64,000 nt of DNA from Aminipila sp963524205 (GTDB lineage Bacteria; Bacillota; Clostridia; Peptostreptococcales; Anaerovoracaceae), in NCBI GenBank assembly GCA_963524205.1, contig CAURED010000012.1, positions 43,584 through 107,583 on the forward strand. Reading direction: 5' to 3'. Both the position numbers and the translations under genes were made by a program. Shown one piece after another: positions 17,622 through 25,274 of the stretch (its first letter is position 1; the number at the start of each line of letters is the position of its first letter). The notes beneath the pieces are model-generated. The model did not search any database. It had not been told where the DNA came from and saw nothing but the letters and a program-made list of their open reading frames with translations.

Positions 17622-18755
17622 ATGAACAGAGCTGAAAAGAAGCAAAGGGCTATGGAACGAGAAGAAAGAGCCAGACAGAGAGAAGCAGAAAAAGCTGGAT
17701 ATGACTATTATGAAGATTATCAGATGGAACAGACAGCTAAAACAGGGAAAAAAAATAAAAAACAAACTAGTAGTGGAAAACTATTTTTAAGAACTTTCAT
17801 TATTGCATTTGCAATCTTGACAGCAGGAAGTCTAGGAGTAACTTCTGCTATAGACAAAATTGCAAACTATAATCCATTTGATCCGGGGAAGGAATATACG
17901 CCCGTATTAGAAGAAGAATTACAATTAGAATCTCTAGTAGATGAAAACAGTCCTTTTTTTCAATCGTTTAAAGATTCTAAAAGAGCAAATGTGTTATTAC
18001 TAGGAGTAAACGGCGGTTTGACTGATACTATAATGCTTGTAAGTTTTGATATAGACAATAAGAAGGTTGCCGTTATCTCCATACCTAGAGATACATACTA
18101 TGAAAGAAAAGGGTATAATGGGCTAGCTGAGAAAAAACTAAATGCAGCATATAAAGGGAATCCTGTAAATACGGCAAAGGCAGTAAGTAAGCTGCTATGT
18201 GGTATGCCTATTAACTATTACGCAGTTATAGAGTATGATGGAGTCGAAAAAATAGTAGACTCAATGGGCGGCGTCCCTATGAACATTCCTAACATACAAA
18301 AAAAGGGTGGTATGTATTATAACGATCCTTATGACACACCTCCTTTAAAGATTGCTATTCCTGCGGGAGAACAGACTTTGGACGGGAAGCATGCAGTTCA
18401 GTTTTTACGATTCAGACACGGATATGCAGAAGGCGACTTAGGCAGAGTAAAGGCTCAACAGGAATTTGTAAAAAGTGCTTTCAGACAATGTATAGGTCTT
18501 AGTCTGCCTTCTGTTGCTAAAACTGTTTTTCAAAATGTAGATTCAGATATTACCCTGGGAACGGCTATAGGGCTGGCAAGTAAAGCTGTTGGAATTTCTG
18601 GAGATAGCATTTCAACGTATACACTTCCAAATAACCCGGATCCAGAGCCGCCATTCTATGTTTATCCAGATAAGGATAAAACAGAAGACATGATTAGGCA
18701 GATTTATTCGGTTCAATCTGATCAAACCACTGAAGGTGCAGTAACTACAGATTAA
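17622..18755 (+). CDS. LytR-CpsA-Psr (LCP) family wall-polymer ligase, second of a tandem pair
   Basis: 377 residues. Differs from its neighbour mainly at the N-terminus: residues 1-50 are a highly charged cytoplasmic segment (MNRAEKKQRAMEREERARQR, later KKNKKQ), followed by one membrane helix (about 55-75). The extracellular LCP domain repeats the same motifs: LLLGVNGGLTDTIML, VAVISIPRDTYY, MGGVPMNIPN, LDGKHAVQFLRFRHG and EGDLGRVKAQQEF. Duplicate LCP genes with overlapping roles are common in Firmicutes and may serve different polymers. The first gene, its 33-nt box and this one look like a tandem duplication with later divergence. Confidence 0.9.
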   Translation: MNRAEKKQRAMEREERARQREAEKAGYDYYEDYQMEQTAKTGKKNKKQTSSGKLFLRTFIIAFAILTAGSLGVTSAIDKIANYNPFDPGKEYTPVLEEELQLESLVDENSPFFQSFKDSKRANVLLLGVNGGLTDTIMLVSFDIDNKKVAVISIPRDTYYERKGYNGLAEKKLNAAYKGNPVNTAKAVSKLLCGMPINYYAVIEYDGVEKIVDSMGGVPMNIPNIQKKGGMYYNDPYDTPPLKIAIPAGEQTLDGKHAVQFLRFRHGYAEGDLGRVKAQQEFVKSAFRQCIGLSLPSVAKTVFQNVDSDITLGTAIGLASKAVGISGDSISTYTLPNNPDPEPPFYVYPDKDKTEDMIRQIYSVQSDQTTEGAVTTD

Positions 18756-18809
18756 TATGTCAAATTTTTAGCTGACGGAGTGAAGCTTGTCGAAATAATT
18801 TAGAAATGT

Positions 18810-18848
18810 ATTATATACCCCCGGGTCTGGGGGTTATATAATATTTTT
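18810..18848 (+). promoter_or_regulatory. Hairpin with T-run in the rho leader
   Basis: ATTATATACCCCC (18810-18822) pairs with GGGGGTTATATAAT (18829-18842, one bulged T), loop GGGTCT, then a T5 run ending 14 bases before the rho start codon. It could end the LCP transcript or act as an attenuator of rho. Confidence 0.6.
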
Positions 18849-18862
18849 GAAAGGGAATTTTT

Positions 18863-20272
18863 ATGGAACAAAATGTTTTAAAAAATAAAAAAATCTCAGA
18901 GCTAAGAGAAATCGCGAAGGCTTTTTCTATCGAAGGATATGAGAAAATGAAAAAAGCAGAACTTCTTGAAGCACTTGGTGCCGGTGAAAATGCACAAGAT
19001 GAAAACCATCCAACTGTTATTATTGATTCAGATATTATAAAAGAAGCTGAGACCACAGCTGCGCAGAATGAAATGGCAGAGAACGTAGATGGAGTAGGAG
19101 CAGATAATAATGAAATACTTGATCAGAAGCCTCATAAAGACGACAGACCAGAAGTGGAAGGTATACTTGAATTGGCGGATGGTGGATTTGGATTCTTAAG
19201 ATTTTCAAATTTTTTAACAAGTGATAAAGATGTATATGTTTCACCATCACAGATAAGAAGATTTAATTTAAAAACCGGTGATAAAATAAAGGGAATATCA
19301 AGAAAACCGAATGAGGGAGAAAGATTTGGAGCATTACTTTATGTTCTTACTGTAAATGGTGATGAGCCAGGAGTAGCTATAAAGAGACCTGACTTTGATG
19401 ATTTAACACCAATATTCCCTAAGGAAAGGCTGTCTCTGGAAACGGATGCTAGAAGCGATACAGCTATGAGGCTTATTGACTTGGTTGCACCTATAGGAAA
19501 GGGGCAGAGAGGCATTATTGTTGCACCGCCCAAAGCAGGTAAGACTATACTATTAAAGAAGATAGCCAATACGATTGAGTCAAAGTATCCTGAGATTGAG
19601 ATGATTGTTCTTTTAGTAGATGAAAGACCAGAAGAAGTTACCGATATGAAGAGGTCACTTATTAGCGGAGAAGTCATTTATTCTACTTTTGATGAAATGC
19701 CTCAGCATCATGTGAAAGTTGCAGAGATGGTTTTGGCTCGTGCCCAGAGATTGGCGGAGCATGGCAAAGATGTGGTAATACTTCTTGACAGTATGACAAG
19801 GTTAGCTCGTGCGTATAACCTAGTGGTACCGGCTTCTGGCAGAACCTTATCTGGAGGCCTTGATCCAGGAGCATTACACAAGCCTAAGAAATTTTTTGGT
19901 GCAGCGAGAAAGCTTGAAGAAGGTGGCAGTATTACTATATTGGCTACAGCTCTAGTAGAAACAGGTAGCCGTATGGATGATGTTATTTTTGAAGAGTTCA
20001 AAGGAACTGGTAACATGGAACTTCATTTAGATAGAAAGCTGTCTGAAAAAAGGATTTTCCCTGCTATTAATTTAAATAAATCAGGAACAAGACGTGAAGA
20101 TTTACTGATGAGTGCAGAAGAAATTGAAGCTGTGTGGATGATGAGAAGAGCCATGGCTAATCTGGGGACTCAGGAAGTTACGGAAACAATTATTGATAAT
20201 CTTGCTCACACAAGAAATAACGCAGATTTTATTCAGGTAATCAAGAAGAGTAAGCTTGCAGAACAAAAATAG
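18863..20272 (+). CDS. rho: Transcription termination factor Rho
   Basis: Hexameric RNA-dependent ATPase that ends transcription of untranslated RNA. 469 residues. N-terminal Rho_N helical domain (ISELREIAKAFSIEGYEKMKKAELLEA region, 13-40), an acidic linker (45-95), the cold-shock-like RNA-binding domain (about 98-175: EGILELADGGFGFLR, DVYVSPSQIRRFNL, GDKIKG) and the ATPase domain. P-loop APPKAGKT begins at A221. Further motifs: LLVDERPEEVTDM, ILLDSMTRLARAYN (Walker B) and the Q/R-loop region FFGAARKLEEGGSITILATAL. The linker is longer than in E. coli Rho but typical of Clostridia. It heads the cluster with yqhQ-like and prmC. Confidence 0.97.
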   Translation: MEQNVLKNKKISELREIAKAFSIEGYEKMKKAELLEALGAGENAQDENHPTVIIDSDIIKEAETTAAQNEMAENVDGVGADNNEILDQKPHKDDRPEVEGILELADGGFGFLRFSNFLTSDKDVYVSPSQIRRFNLKTGDKIKGISRKPNEGERFGALLYVLTVNGDEPGVAIKRPDFDDLTPIFPKERLSLETDARSDTAMRLIDLVAPIGKGQRGIIVAPPKAGKTILLKKIANTIESKYPEIEMIVLLVDERPEEVTDMKRSLISGEVIYSTFDEMPQHHVKVAEMVLARAQRLAEHGKDVVILLDSMTRLARAYNLVVPASGRTLSGGLDPGALHKPKKFFGAARKLEEGGSITILATALVETGSRMDDVIFEEFKGTGNMELHLDRKLSEKRIFPAINLNKSGTRREDLLMSAEEIEAVWMMRRAMANLGTQEVTETIIDNLAHTRNNADFIQVIKKSKLAEQK

Positions 20273-20311
20273 AAGTAAGGAATATACAAGAACTTACAAC
20301 AGGAGCAAAAT

Positions 20312-21394
20312 ATGGATTTAAGTAAAATATTTTTAAAAGAGGCCTGCCCTACTAGTGTAGGCGGACAGGCGGTTATGGAAGGTATCATGATGCGGGGAGA
20401 GGAGCGCACTGCAATAGCGGTACGCATGCCGGATGGTACCATTCACCTAAAAACAGAAAAACTTAAGCCGAAGGGACGTTTGGCTAAAGTTCCCATTGTC
20501 AGGGGTGTTGTATCTTTTGGATCGGCACTTGTTACAGGAACGAAAACACTGATGTACTCTGCTGAAGTTTTGGAGAAATATGAAAACGATCATGCTGAAG
20601 AACTGGCGAAACTTCGTGAAGAGAAAAGAGCAGCAGGAACCGATGATGGAAGTATTAAAGGTCCAGAATATTACGAGAAGGACAAATTTACTTTATGGGT
20701 TGAAAAGCACTTTGGTGAAAAGGCAGCATGGAACATTATGATTTATGCCTCAGTTGTGCTTGCGCTTGTCTTTACCGTAGGAATATTTATTGTAGTACCT
20801 ACAATTGCAGTCAATTGGTGCAGCATATTAACGGAGAATGAAGTGGCTCTCAACTTGATTGAAGGTATATTACGTATTGTGTTATTTGCAGTATATATAT
20901 TGCTGATTTCAAAGATGGAGGACATCAGAAGAGTATTTCAATTTCATGGAGCAGAACATAAAACTATACATTGTTTTGAAAATGGATTAGAACTTACACC
21001 GAAAAATTGTCAGCAGTTCTATACATTGCATCCAAGATGCGGAACCAGCTTTCTGATGTTTATTATGGTTATTAGTTTAATCTTATTTTCACTATTAGGG
21101 TGGCCAAACCTGTTTTGGCGTGTGACATCCAGAATATTGCTGATACCTGTCATAGCGGGGCTTTCATATGAACTGCTAAAATGGGCAGGCCGCAGAGACA
21201 ATAGCCTAGTAAGAATTTTAAGTTTGCCGGGAATATATTTACAGAAACTTACAACGAAGGGACCGGATGAGAAACAGTTGGAGGTGGCGATAATAGCCAT
21301 GAAAGCTGTTATGGTTCCTAAGGAAACAGAAGAATTAGACCTTTATATGCCTAACTATGAAGCATATACAAAAGAGGTTTTATTAGGTAAATAA
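20312..21394 (+). CDS. DUF1385 family membrane protein (YqhQ-like)
   Basis: 360 residues. Opens with the family signature PTSVGGQAVMEGIMMRG, followed by RGVVSFGSALVTGTKTL. Hydrophobic helices near 145-175, 190-210, 245-265 and 270-290. The block FHGAEHKTIHCFENGLELT and LHPRCGTSFLMF contain conserved His, Glu and Cys that have led to annotation as a putative metal-dependent enzyme. Function is not established. It is commonly found between rho/rpmE and prmC/prfA in Clostridia, as here. CAGGAGC lies 8 bases upstream of the ATG; prmC follows after 24 bp. Confidence 0.88.
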   Translation: MDLSKIFLKEACPTSVGGQAVMEGIMMRGEERTAIAVRMPDGTIHLKTEKLKPKGRLAKVPIVRGVVSFGSALVTGTKTLMYSAEVLEKYENDHAEELAKLREEKRAAGTDDGSIKGPEYYEKDKFTLWVEKHFGEKAAWNIMIYASVVLALVFTVGIFIVVPTIAVNWCSILTENEVALNLIEGILRIVLFAVYILLISKMEDIRRVFQFHGAEHKTIHCFENGLELTPKNCQQFYTLHPRCGTSFLMFIMVISLILFSLLGWPNLFWRVTSRILLIPVIAGLSYELLKWAGRRDNSLVRILSLPGIYLQKLTTKGPDEKQLEVAIIAMKAVMVPKETEELDLYMPNYEAYTKEVLLGK

Positions 21395-21418
21395 CCAATC
21401 CAAGGGGGAACATATAAA

Positions 21419-22288
21419 ATGGCGATGATTGTAAAAGAAATGCTGGAAATGGGGCAGAGAACACTAGAAGGAGCAGGTATCTATGATGCAAAGGTAGATG
21501 CTGAACGCTTACTATGCTACATGCTCAAACTTGAAAGAGGAGAGCTGTTTATGATTTGGTCCAAAACTATGGATGACAGTCAATGCAATAGTTACTTTGA
21601 ACTGATAGATACTAGAGCGACAAGGCTGCCCTTGCAGCATATAACTGGTGTACAGCAATTTATGGGATATGATTTTAAAGTAGATAAGAATGTTTTAATT
21701 CCACGTCTGGATACAGAGCTTTTGGCAGAAGCTGTTATGGATTATGCAGACTGCTTTAAAGGTAAAATAACAGTACTTGATCTTTGCTGTGGAAGTGGTG
21801 CCATAGGGATAAGTTTAGCAAAGCTTTGTAAAAATATGAAGATTGTATGCAGTGATATTAGTGAGGATGCTATAAGACTTACCAGGGAGAATGCCAGGGT
21901 ATTAAAAGCAAATATAACCGTAAAAAAGGGGGATATGTTCGATCCCTTTAAAGGACGGCTGGGCAATACTAAATTTGACATCATAGTGTCAAATCCACCA
22001 TACATAGAGTCTGAAGTCATCCCAACATTGGAGGAGGAGGTTCGAGTACATGAACCACAGCTTGCCTTGGATGGAGGAGAGGATGGTTTGGATTTTTACA
22101 GACAGATTTTAAAGGAAGCTCCAAAGCACCTGAACAGAGGCGGAATGTTATTTTTGGAAGTTGGCCACGACCAAGGAAATATCTTAGCAGATAAGCTTGC
22201 ACATATGGTACAGTATACAGATATAGAAGTTAAAAAAGATTATAATGAGTTTGATAGAGTGGTAATCTGTAAAACTCAAGTGAAATAG
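21419..22288 (+). CDS. prmC: Peptide chain release factor N5-glutamine methyltransferase
   Basis: Methylates the Gln of the GGQ motif in release factors RF1 and RF2 using S-adenosylmethionine, which raises termination efficiency. 289 residues, normal length. The N-terminal helical domain covers about 1-85; the SAM-binding motif is LDLCCGSGAIGISLA near 120; the substrate-Gln-binding NPPY is at N192-Y195. AAGGGGG precedes the ATG. Its target prfA is in the same cluster, separated here by an MFS gene and rpmE. Confidence 0.95.
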   Translation: MAMIVKEMLEMGQRTLEGAGIYDAKVDAERLLCYMLKLERGELFMIWSKTMDDSQCNSYFELIDTRATRLPLQHITGVQQFMGYDFKVDKNVLIPRLDTELLAEAVMDYADCFKGKITVLDLCCGSGAIGISLAKLCKNMKIVCSDISEDAIRLTRENARVLKANITVKKGDMFDPFKGRLGNTKFDIIVSNPPYIESEVIPTLEEEVRVHEPQLALDGGEDGLDFYRQILKEAPKHLNRGGMLFLEVGHDQGNILADKLAHMVQYTDIEVKKDYNEFDRVVICKTQVK

Positions 22289-22303
22289 AGAAAGTTAGTT
22301 TAA

Positions 22304-23485
22304 ATGAATGCTAATAGGGAAAACAGAGTTCTTATATTTTTAGTTATAATTACAACAGCCATCTGTCTTAGAGCTCCCATTACATCGGTGGGCTCTATAT
22401 TATATTGCATTGTGGAAGATTTGAATTTATCCAACACCATTGCAGGCGCTATTACGACGATACCTTTAATAGTCATAGCTATTTTGTCGCCCTGTATCAG
22501 TAAGATCAGTGAGAAAACTGGTATCAACCAAGCGTTGCTGCTAGGAATGATTACAATGTTAGTGGGAATTATACTTCGATCTTTTGGCGGCATATTTGGG
22601 TTACTTTTGGGAACTGCATTAATAGGAGCGGGCATTGCTTTTGGCAATGTGTTGATTCCGGCAATTATAAAAAGTTTTTTTCCAGATAGAATAGGTACGA
22701 TGACGGGTGTGTTTACGACTACCATGTCAATTTGCTCAGGAGTAGCAGCTGGCATCAGTGTACCTTTAGCGGTGGAACTGGGCTGGAGGTGGACCTTCTG
22801 TATTTGGGCAGGGACTGCCTTACTGGCGATCATCACTTCTATAATTCAGATAAAAAGAATTCCAGCTGTTAGCGATTCATATGAAAGACCGGAAGTAAAA
22901 TGTCAAACGCAGAAACGATTATATAAAATTCCGTTGGCTTGGTGGGTAGCTGTAATGTTTGGAGGACAGTCTTGTGTATTCTATATAATGGTTACATGGC
23001 TGCCTACAATAGTTACTGACAGAGGAATTTCTGCTATGTCTGCAGGAGTAATTGCTACAATTTTACAGTTAGCTGCAATTCCTGCAAATTTTGCAGCACC
23101 TATGTTGGCGGGGTACTTTAAAAATCAGAGCAGACTGGCTGTAAGTGTGGCAGGTCTTGGAATTATTGGACTCTTAGGAATACTATTTGCAAAGTCTATG
23201 CTATTATTTGCTATAAGCACAGGAATACTAGCGTTAGGATTAGGCGGAACTTTTAGTCTGAGCCTAGTGATATTTGGTATGAGAACCTCGGATGGCATAC
23301 AGGCAGCCCGTTTATCAGGATTTGCGCAAAGCGCAGGTTATGTAATGGCTGCTATGGGACCCACTTTGGCAGGAGCCATATATGATTTTTCGGGAAATTG
23401 GGCATTACCAATAACTCTAGCTATTGTAATAATGATATTAGATTTGATTGCAGCTAACATTGCAGGAGCAGACCGACAAATTTAA
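22304..23485 (+). CDS. MFS transporter, CynX/NimT (cyanate permease-like) family
   Basis: 393 residues with about 12 hydrophobic helices covering nearly the whole length. The opening IFLVIITTAICLRAPITSVG and the helix GAGIAFGNVLIPAIIKSFFP are typical of the CynX/NimT branch. Substrates of that branch include cyanate and nitroimidazoles, but most members are uncharacterised, so none is assigned. It starts 15 bp after prmC with only a weak ribosome site, so it is probably read from the upstream transcript. An efflux permease is not a usual member of this translation-factor cluster and looks inserted. Confidence 0.88.
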   Translation: MNANRENRVLIFLVIITTAICLRAPITSVGSILYCIVEDLNLSNTIAGAITTIPLIVIAILSPCISKISEKTGINQALLLGMITMLVGIILRSFGGIFGLLLGTALIGAGIAFGNVLIPAIIKSFFPDRIGTMTGVFTTTMSICSGVAAGISVPLAVELGWRWTFCIWAGTALLAIITSIIQIKRIPAVSDSYERPEVKCQTQKRLYKIPLAWWVAVMFGGQSCVFYIMVTWLPTIVTDRGISAMSAGVIATILQLAAIPANFAAPMLAGYFKNQSRLAVSVAGLGIIGLLGILFAKSMLLFAISTGILALGLGGTFSLSLVIFGMRTSDGIQAARLSGFAQSAGYVMAAMGPTLAGAIYDFSGNWALPITLAIVIMILDLIAANIAGADRQI

Positions 23486-23510
23486 ACAAAAAGGTTTTTG
23501 TAAAAAACTC

Positions 23511-23539
23511 TTGCCAATAATCAAGGCTTTTGATATACT
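23511..23539 (+). promoter_or_regulatory. Sigma-A promoter of rpmE
   Basis: TTGCCA (23511-23516), exact 17-base spacer, TATACT (23534-23539), with a TG extension (TGA-TATACT). It gives rpmE a separate start inside the cluster. Confidence 0.8.
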
Positions 23540-23546
23540 ATACAAG

Positions 23547-23577
23547 CTGTAGTTTACAGTAATAATGCGGAGGCCGC
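23547..23577 (+). promoter_or_regulatory. Possible L31 leader: two short hairpins
   Basis: CTGTA/TACAG (23547-23559) and GCGG/CCGC (23567-23577) form two small hairpins in the short leader between the promoter and the ribosome site AGAGGTG. Autoregulatory L31 leaders are known in several phyla; whether this is one cannot be decided by eye. Confidence 0.35.
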
Positions 23578-23605
23578 GGGGCCAAGAGCAAGAGAGGTGC
23601 ATAGC

Positions 23606-23806
23606 ATGAAGGAAGGAATCCATCCAAGTTATAAGGAATGTAAAGTTACTTGCGCATGCGGCAACACGTTCATGACAAAGTCAAATAAAGATGAGATTAG
23701 AGTTGAAGTTTGTTCATCTTGTCATCCATTCTTTACAGGACAACAGAAGTTCATTAACCGTGGCGGTCGTGTTGAAAAGTTTAAGACAAAGTATAATATC
23801 GACTAA
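23606..23806 (+). CDS. rpmE: 50S ribosomal protein L31, zinc-binding type
   Basis: 66 residues from the ATG at 23606. The usual L31 start MKEGIHPSY and the AGAGGTG site 6-7 bases upstream favour it over a GTG 9 bases earlier. The zinc-ribbon cysteines are kept: a CKVTCACG group near the N-terminus and VCSSCHPFFTGQQ in the middle, making this the C+ (zinc-containing) form. FINRGGRVEKF closes the protein. In many Clostridia rpmE directly follows rho; here it has moved to between the MFS gene and prfA, with its own promoter and terminator. Confidence 0.96.
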   Translation: MKEGIHPSYKECKVTCACGNTFMTKSNKDEIRVEVCSSCHPFFTGQQKFINRGGRVEKFKTKYNID

Positions 23807-23821
23807 TTGCGATAAAAATAT

Positions 23822-23889
23822 ACAAACTGAAGTTTGTGATTTTTTAGTATCTGACCTTCCATCAATTGTTAACAATTGGGATAGGTCAT
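23822..23889 (+). repeat. Two-hairpin intergenic element, copy 2
   Basis: ACAAACT (23822-23828) pairs with AGTTTGT (23831-23837), then GATTTTTTAGTATC. The second hairpin has TGACC (23852-23856) pairing with GGTCA (23884-23888), inner TCC/GGGA, and CAATTG on both sides of TTAA. It lies directly after rpmE; the first stem plus T6 may double as a terminator. Confidence 0.6.
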
Positions 23890-23907
23890 AATGAGTAGCT
23901 TTAAATT

Positions 23908-23938
23908 AACTGGAAATTTTAATTTCCAGTTTTTTTTT
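23908..23938 (+). terminator. Terminator after rpmE
   Basis: Perfect 11-bp stem AACTGGAAATT / AATTTCCAGTT with a TT loop, followed by a run of T. Confidence 0.9.
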
Positions 23939-23949
23939 ATAATAAATTA

Positions 23950-23958
23950 TGTTATACT
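23950..23958 (+). promoter_or_regulatory. Extended -10 promoter of prfA
   Basis: TGT-TATACT directly after the rpmE terminator, about 95 bases before the prfA start; no clear -35. Confidence 0.55.
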
Positions 23959-23975
23959 AAATAGTTAGTATGGAG

Positions 23976-24004
23976 AGGACTGGGCATTTGGCCCAAATGG
24001 TCCT
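23976..24004 (+). promoter_or_regulatory. Leader hairpin upstream of prfA
   Basis: AGGACTGGGC (23976-23985), loop ATTTG, GCCCA (23991-23995), 4-base bulge, GTCCT (24000-24004). No T-run follows, so it is not a terminator. Confidence 0.5.
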
Positions 24005-24050
24005 GGTTCGGCGTTTAGATAGATAACCAATAAATTAAGGAGAACGATAA

Positions 24051-25112
24051 ATGTTTGATAAACTGGATTTTATATTAGAAAAGTATGAAGAGCTTTCTTT
24101 GAAAGTTTCTGACCCAGAGATTATTAACAATCAGCCGGTTTGGCAGAAGCATATTAAAGAAATGGGCGAAATGGAGCCTATAGTAAATAAGTACAAAGAG
24201 TATAAAAAAGCCAAAGAGGACCTTCAAGCGGCAAAAGAGATGCTTGAAGAAAACGACGAAGAACTTCGTGAAATGGCAAAAATGGAAATTAATGAACTGG
24301 AACCTGCTATTGAAAGCATTTCAGATGAACTAAATATTTTACTTCTTCCAAAAGACCCTAATGATGAGAGAAATGTTATTCTTGAAGTAAGAGCGGGAAC
24401 TGGCGGCGATGAAGCTGCATTATTTGGCGCTGACCTTTTAAGAATGTATATGAGATATGCGGAACGACGTGGATGGAAAACTGAGATTCTTGAGATGAAT
24501 GACACTGGTATTGGCGGAGTTAAAGAAGCGGTAGTTCTAATAAAGGGCAAGGGAGCATATAGCAGACTGAAATATGAAAGTGGTGCTCACAGAGTACAGC
24601 GTGTACCTGAAACAGAGTCTTCAGGACGTATTCATACATCGGCTGCAACCATTGCAGTACTTCCTGAGGTTGATGACGTTGAAGTTTCTATTAACCCAAA
24701 TGATGTTCGTGTAGACGTATACCGTTCATCTGGTAATGGTGGGCAGTGTGTAAATACAACGGATTCAGCGGTAAGACTTACTCATATGCCAACAGGATTG
24801 GTAGTAACCTGTCAAGATGAAAAATCACAAATAAAGAATAAAGAAAAAGCCTTTAAGGTATTACGTTCAAGATTGTATGATTTAATGCAGCAGGAACAGA
24901 ATAAGGAAATCGCGGACCAGAGAAAAAGCCAGGTAGGAAGCGGTGATAGAAGTGAAAGAATAAGAACCTACAACTTCCCACAGGGCAGAGTATCCGATCA
25001 CAGGATAAATCTTACTATATATAAGTTGGATTACTTCCTGGATGGTGATTTAGATGAAATTATTGATGGCTTGATTACTAGTGATCAAGCAGAAAAGATG
25101 AAAAACTTCTAG
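24051..25112 (+). CDS. prfA: Peptide chain release factor 1
   Basis: Recognises UAA and UAG and triggers peptide release. 353 residues. N-terminal coiled-coil domain 1 (about 1-100), then EVRAGTGGDEAALF. The catalytic GGQ is G230-G231-Q232 in SSGNGGQCVNTTDSAVRL and is the substrate of PrmC encoded upstream. C-terminal SGDRSERIRTYNFPQGRVSDHR and INLTIYKLD are family hallmarks. Ribosome site AAGGAGAA. It has its own promoter and a structured leader. Confidence 0.97.
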   Translation: MFDKLDFILEKYEELSLKVSDPEIINNQPVWQKHIKEMGEMEPIVNKYKEYKKAKEDLQAAKEMLEENDEELREMAKMEINELEPAIESISDELNILLLPKDPNDERNVILEVRAGTGGDEAALFGADLLRMYMRYAERRGWKTEILEMNDTGIGGVKEAVVLIKGKGAYSRLKYESGAHRVQRVPETESSGRIHTSAATIAVLPEVDDVEVSINPNDVRVDVYRSSGNGGQCVNTTDSAVRLTHMPTGLVVTCQDEKSQIKNKEKAFKVLRSRLYDLMQQEQNKEIADQRKSQVGSGDRSERIRTYNFPQGRVSDHRINLTIYKLDYFLDGDLDEIIDGLITSDQAEKMKNF

Positions 25113-25141
25113 TGGGGCTTGTCTTTTTTCCGTTTTACTTC

Positions 25142-25207
25142 GGTTAGTTTCAATCGTGTTCGTTTGCGTACTTCTGTGTACGCGCGCTCTCACTCAATCA
25201 ACTAACC
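25142..25207. other. Nested palindromes between prfA and tsaC
   Basis: Outer arms GGTTAGTT (25142-25149) and AACTAACC (25200-25207) enclose GCGTAC (25166-25171) and GTACGC (25178-25183). Local composition is richer in CpG than its surroundings. The element lacks a T-run. It may be a structured RNA in the tsaC leader or a small repeat; I do not recognise it. Confidence 0.5.
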
Positions 25208-25274
25208 TATGTATAACGAAAAAAATCCTACGCTCCCGAATTTGGAAATAGGTATAAATAAAAGGTATAAATAA

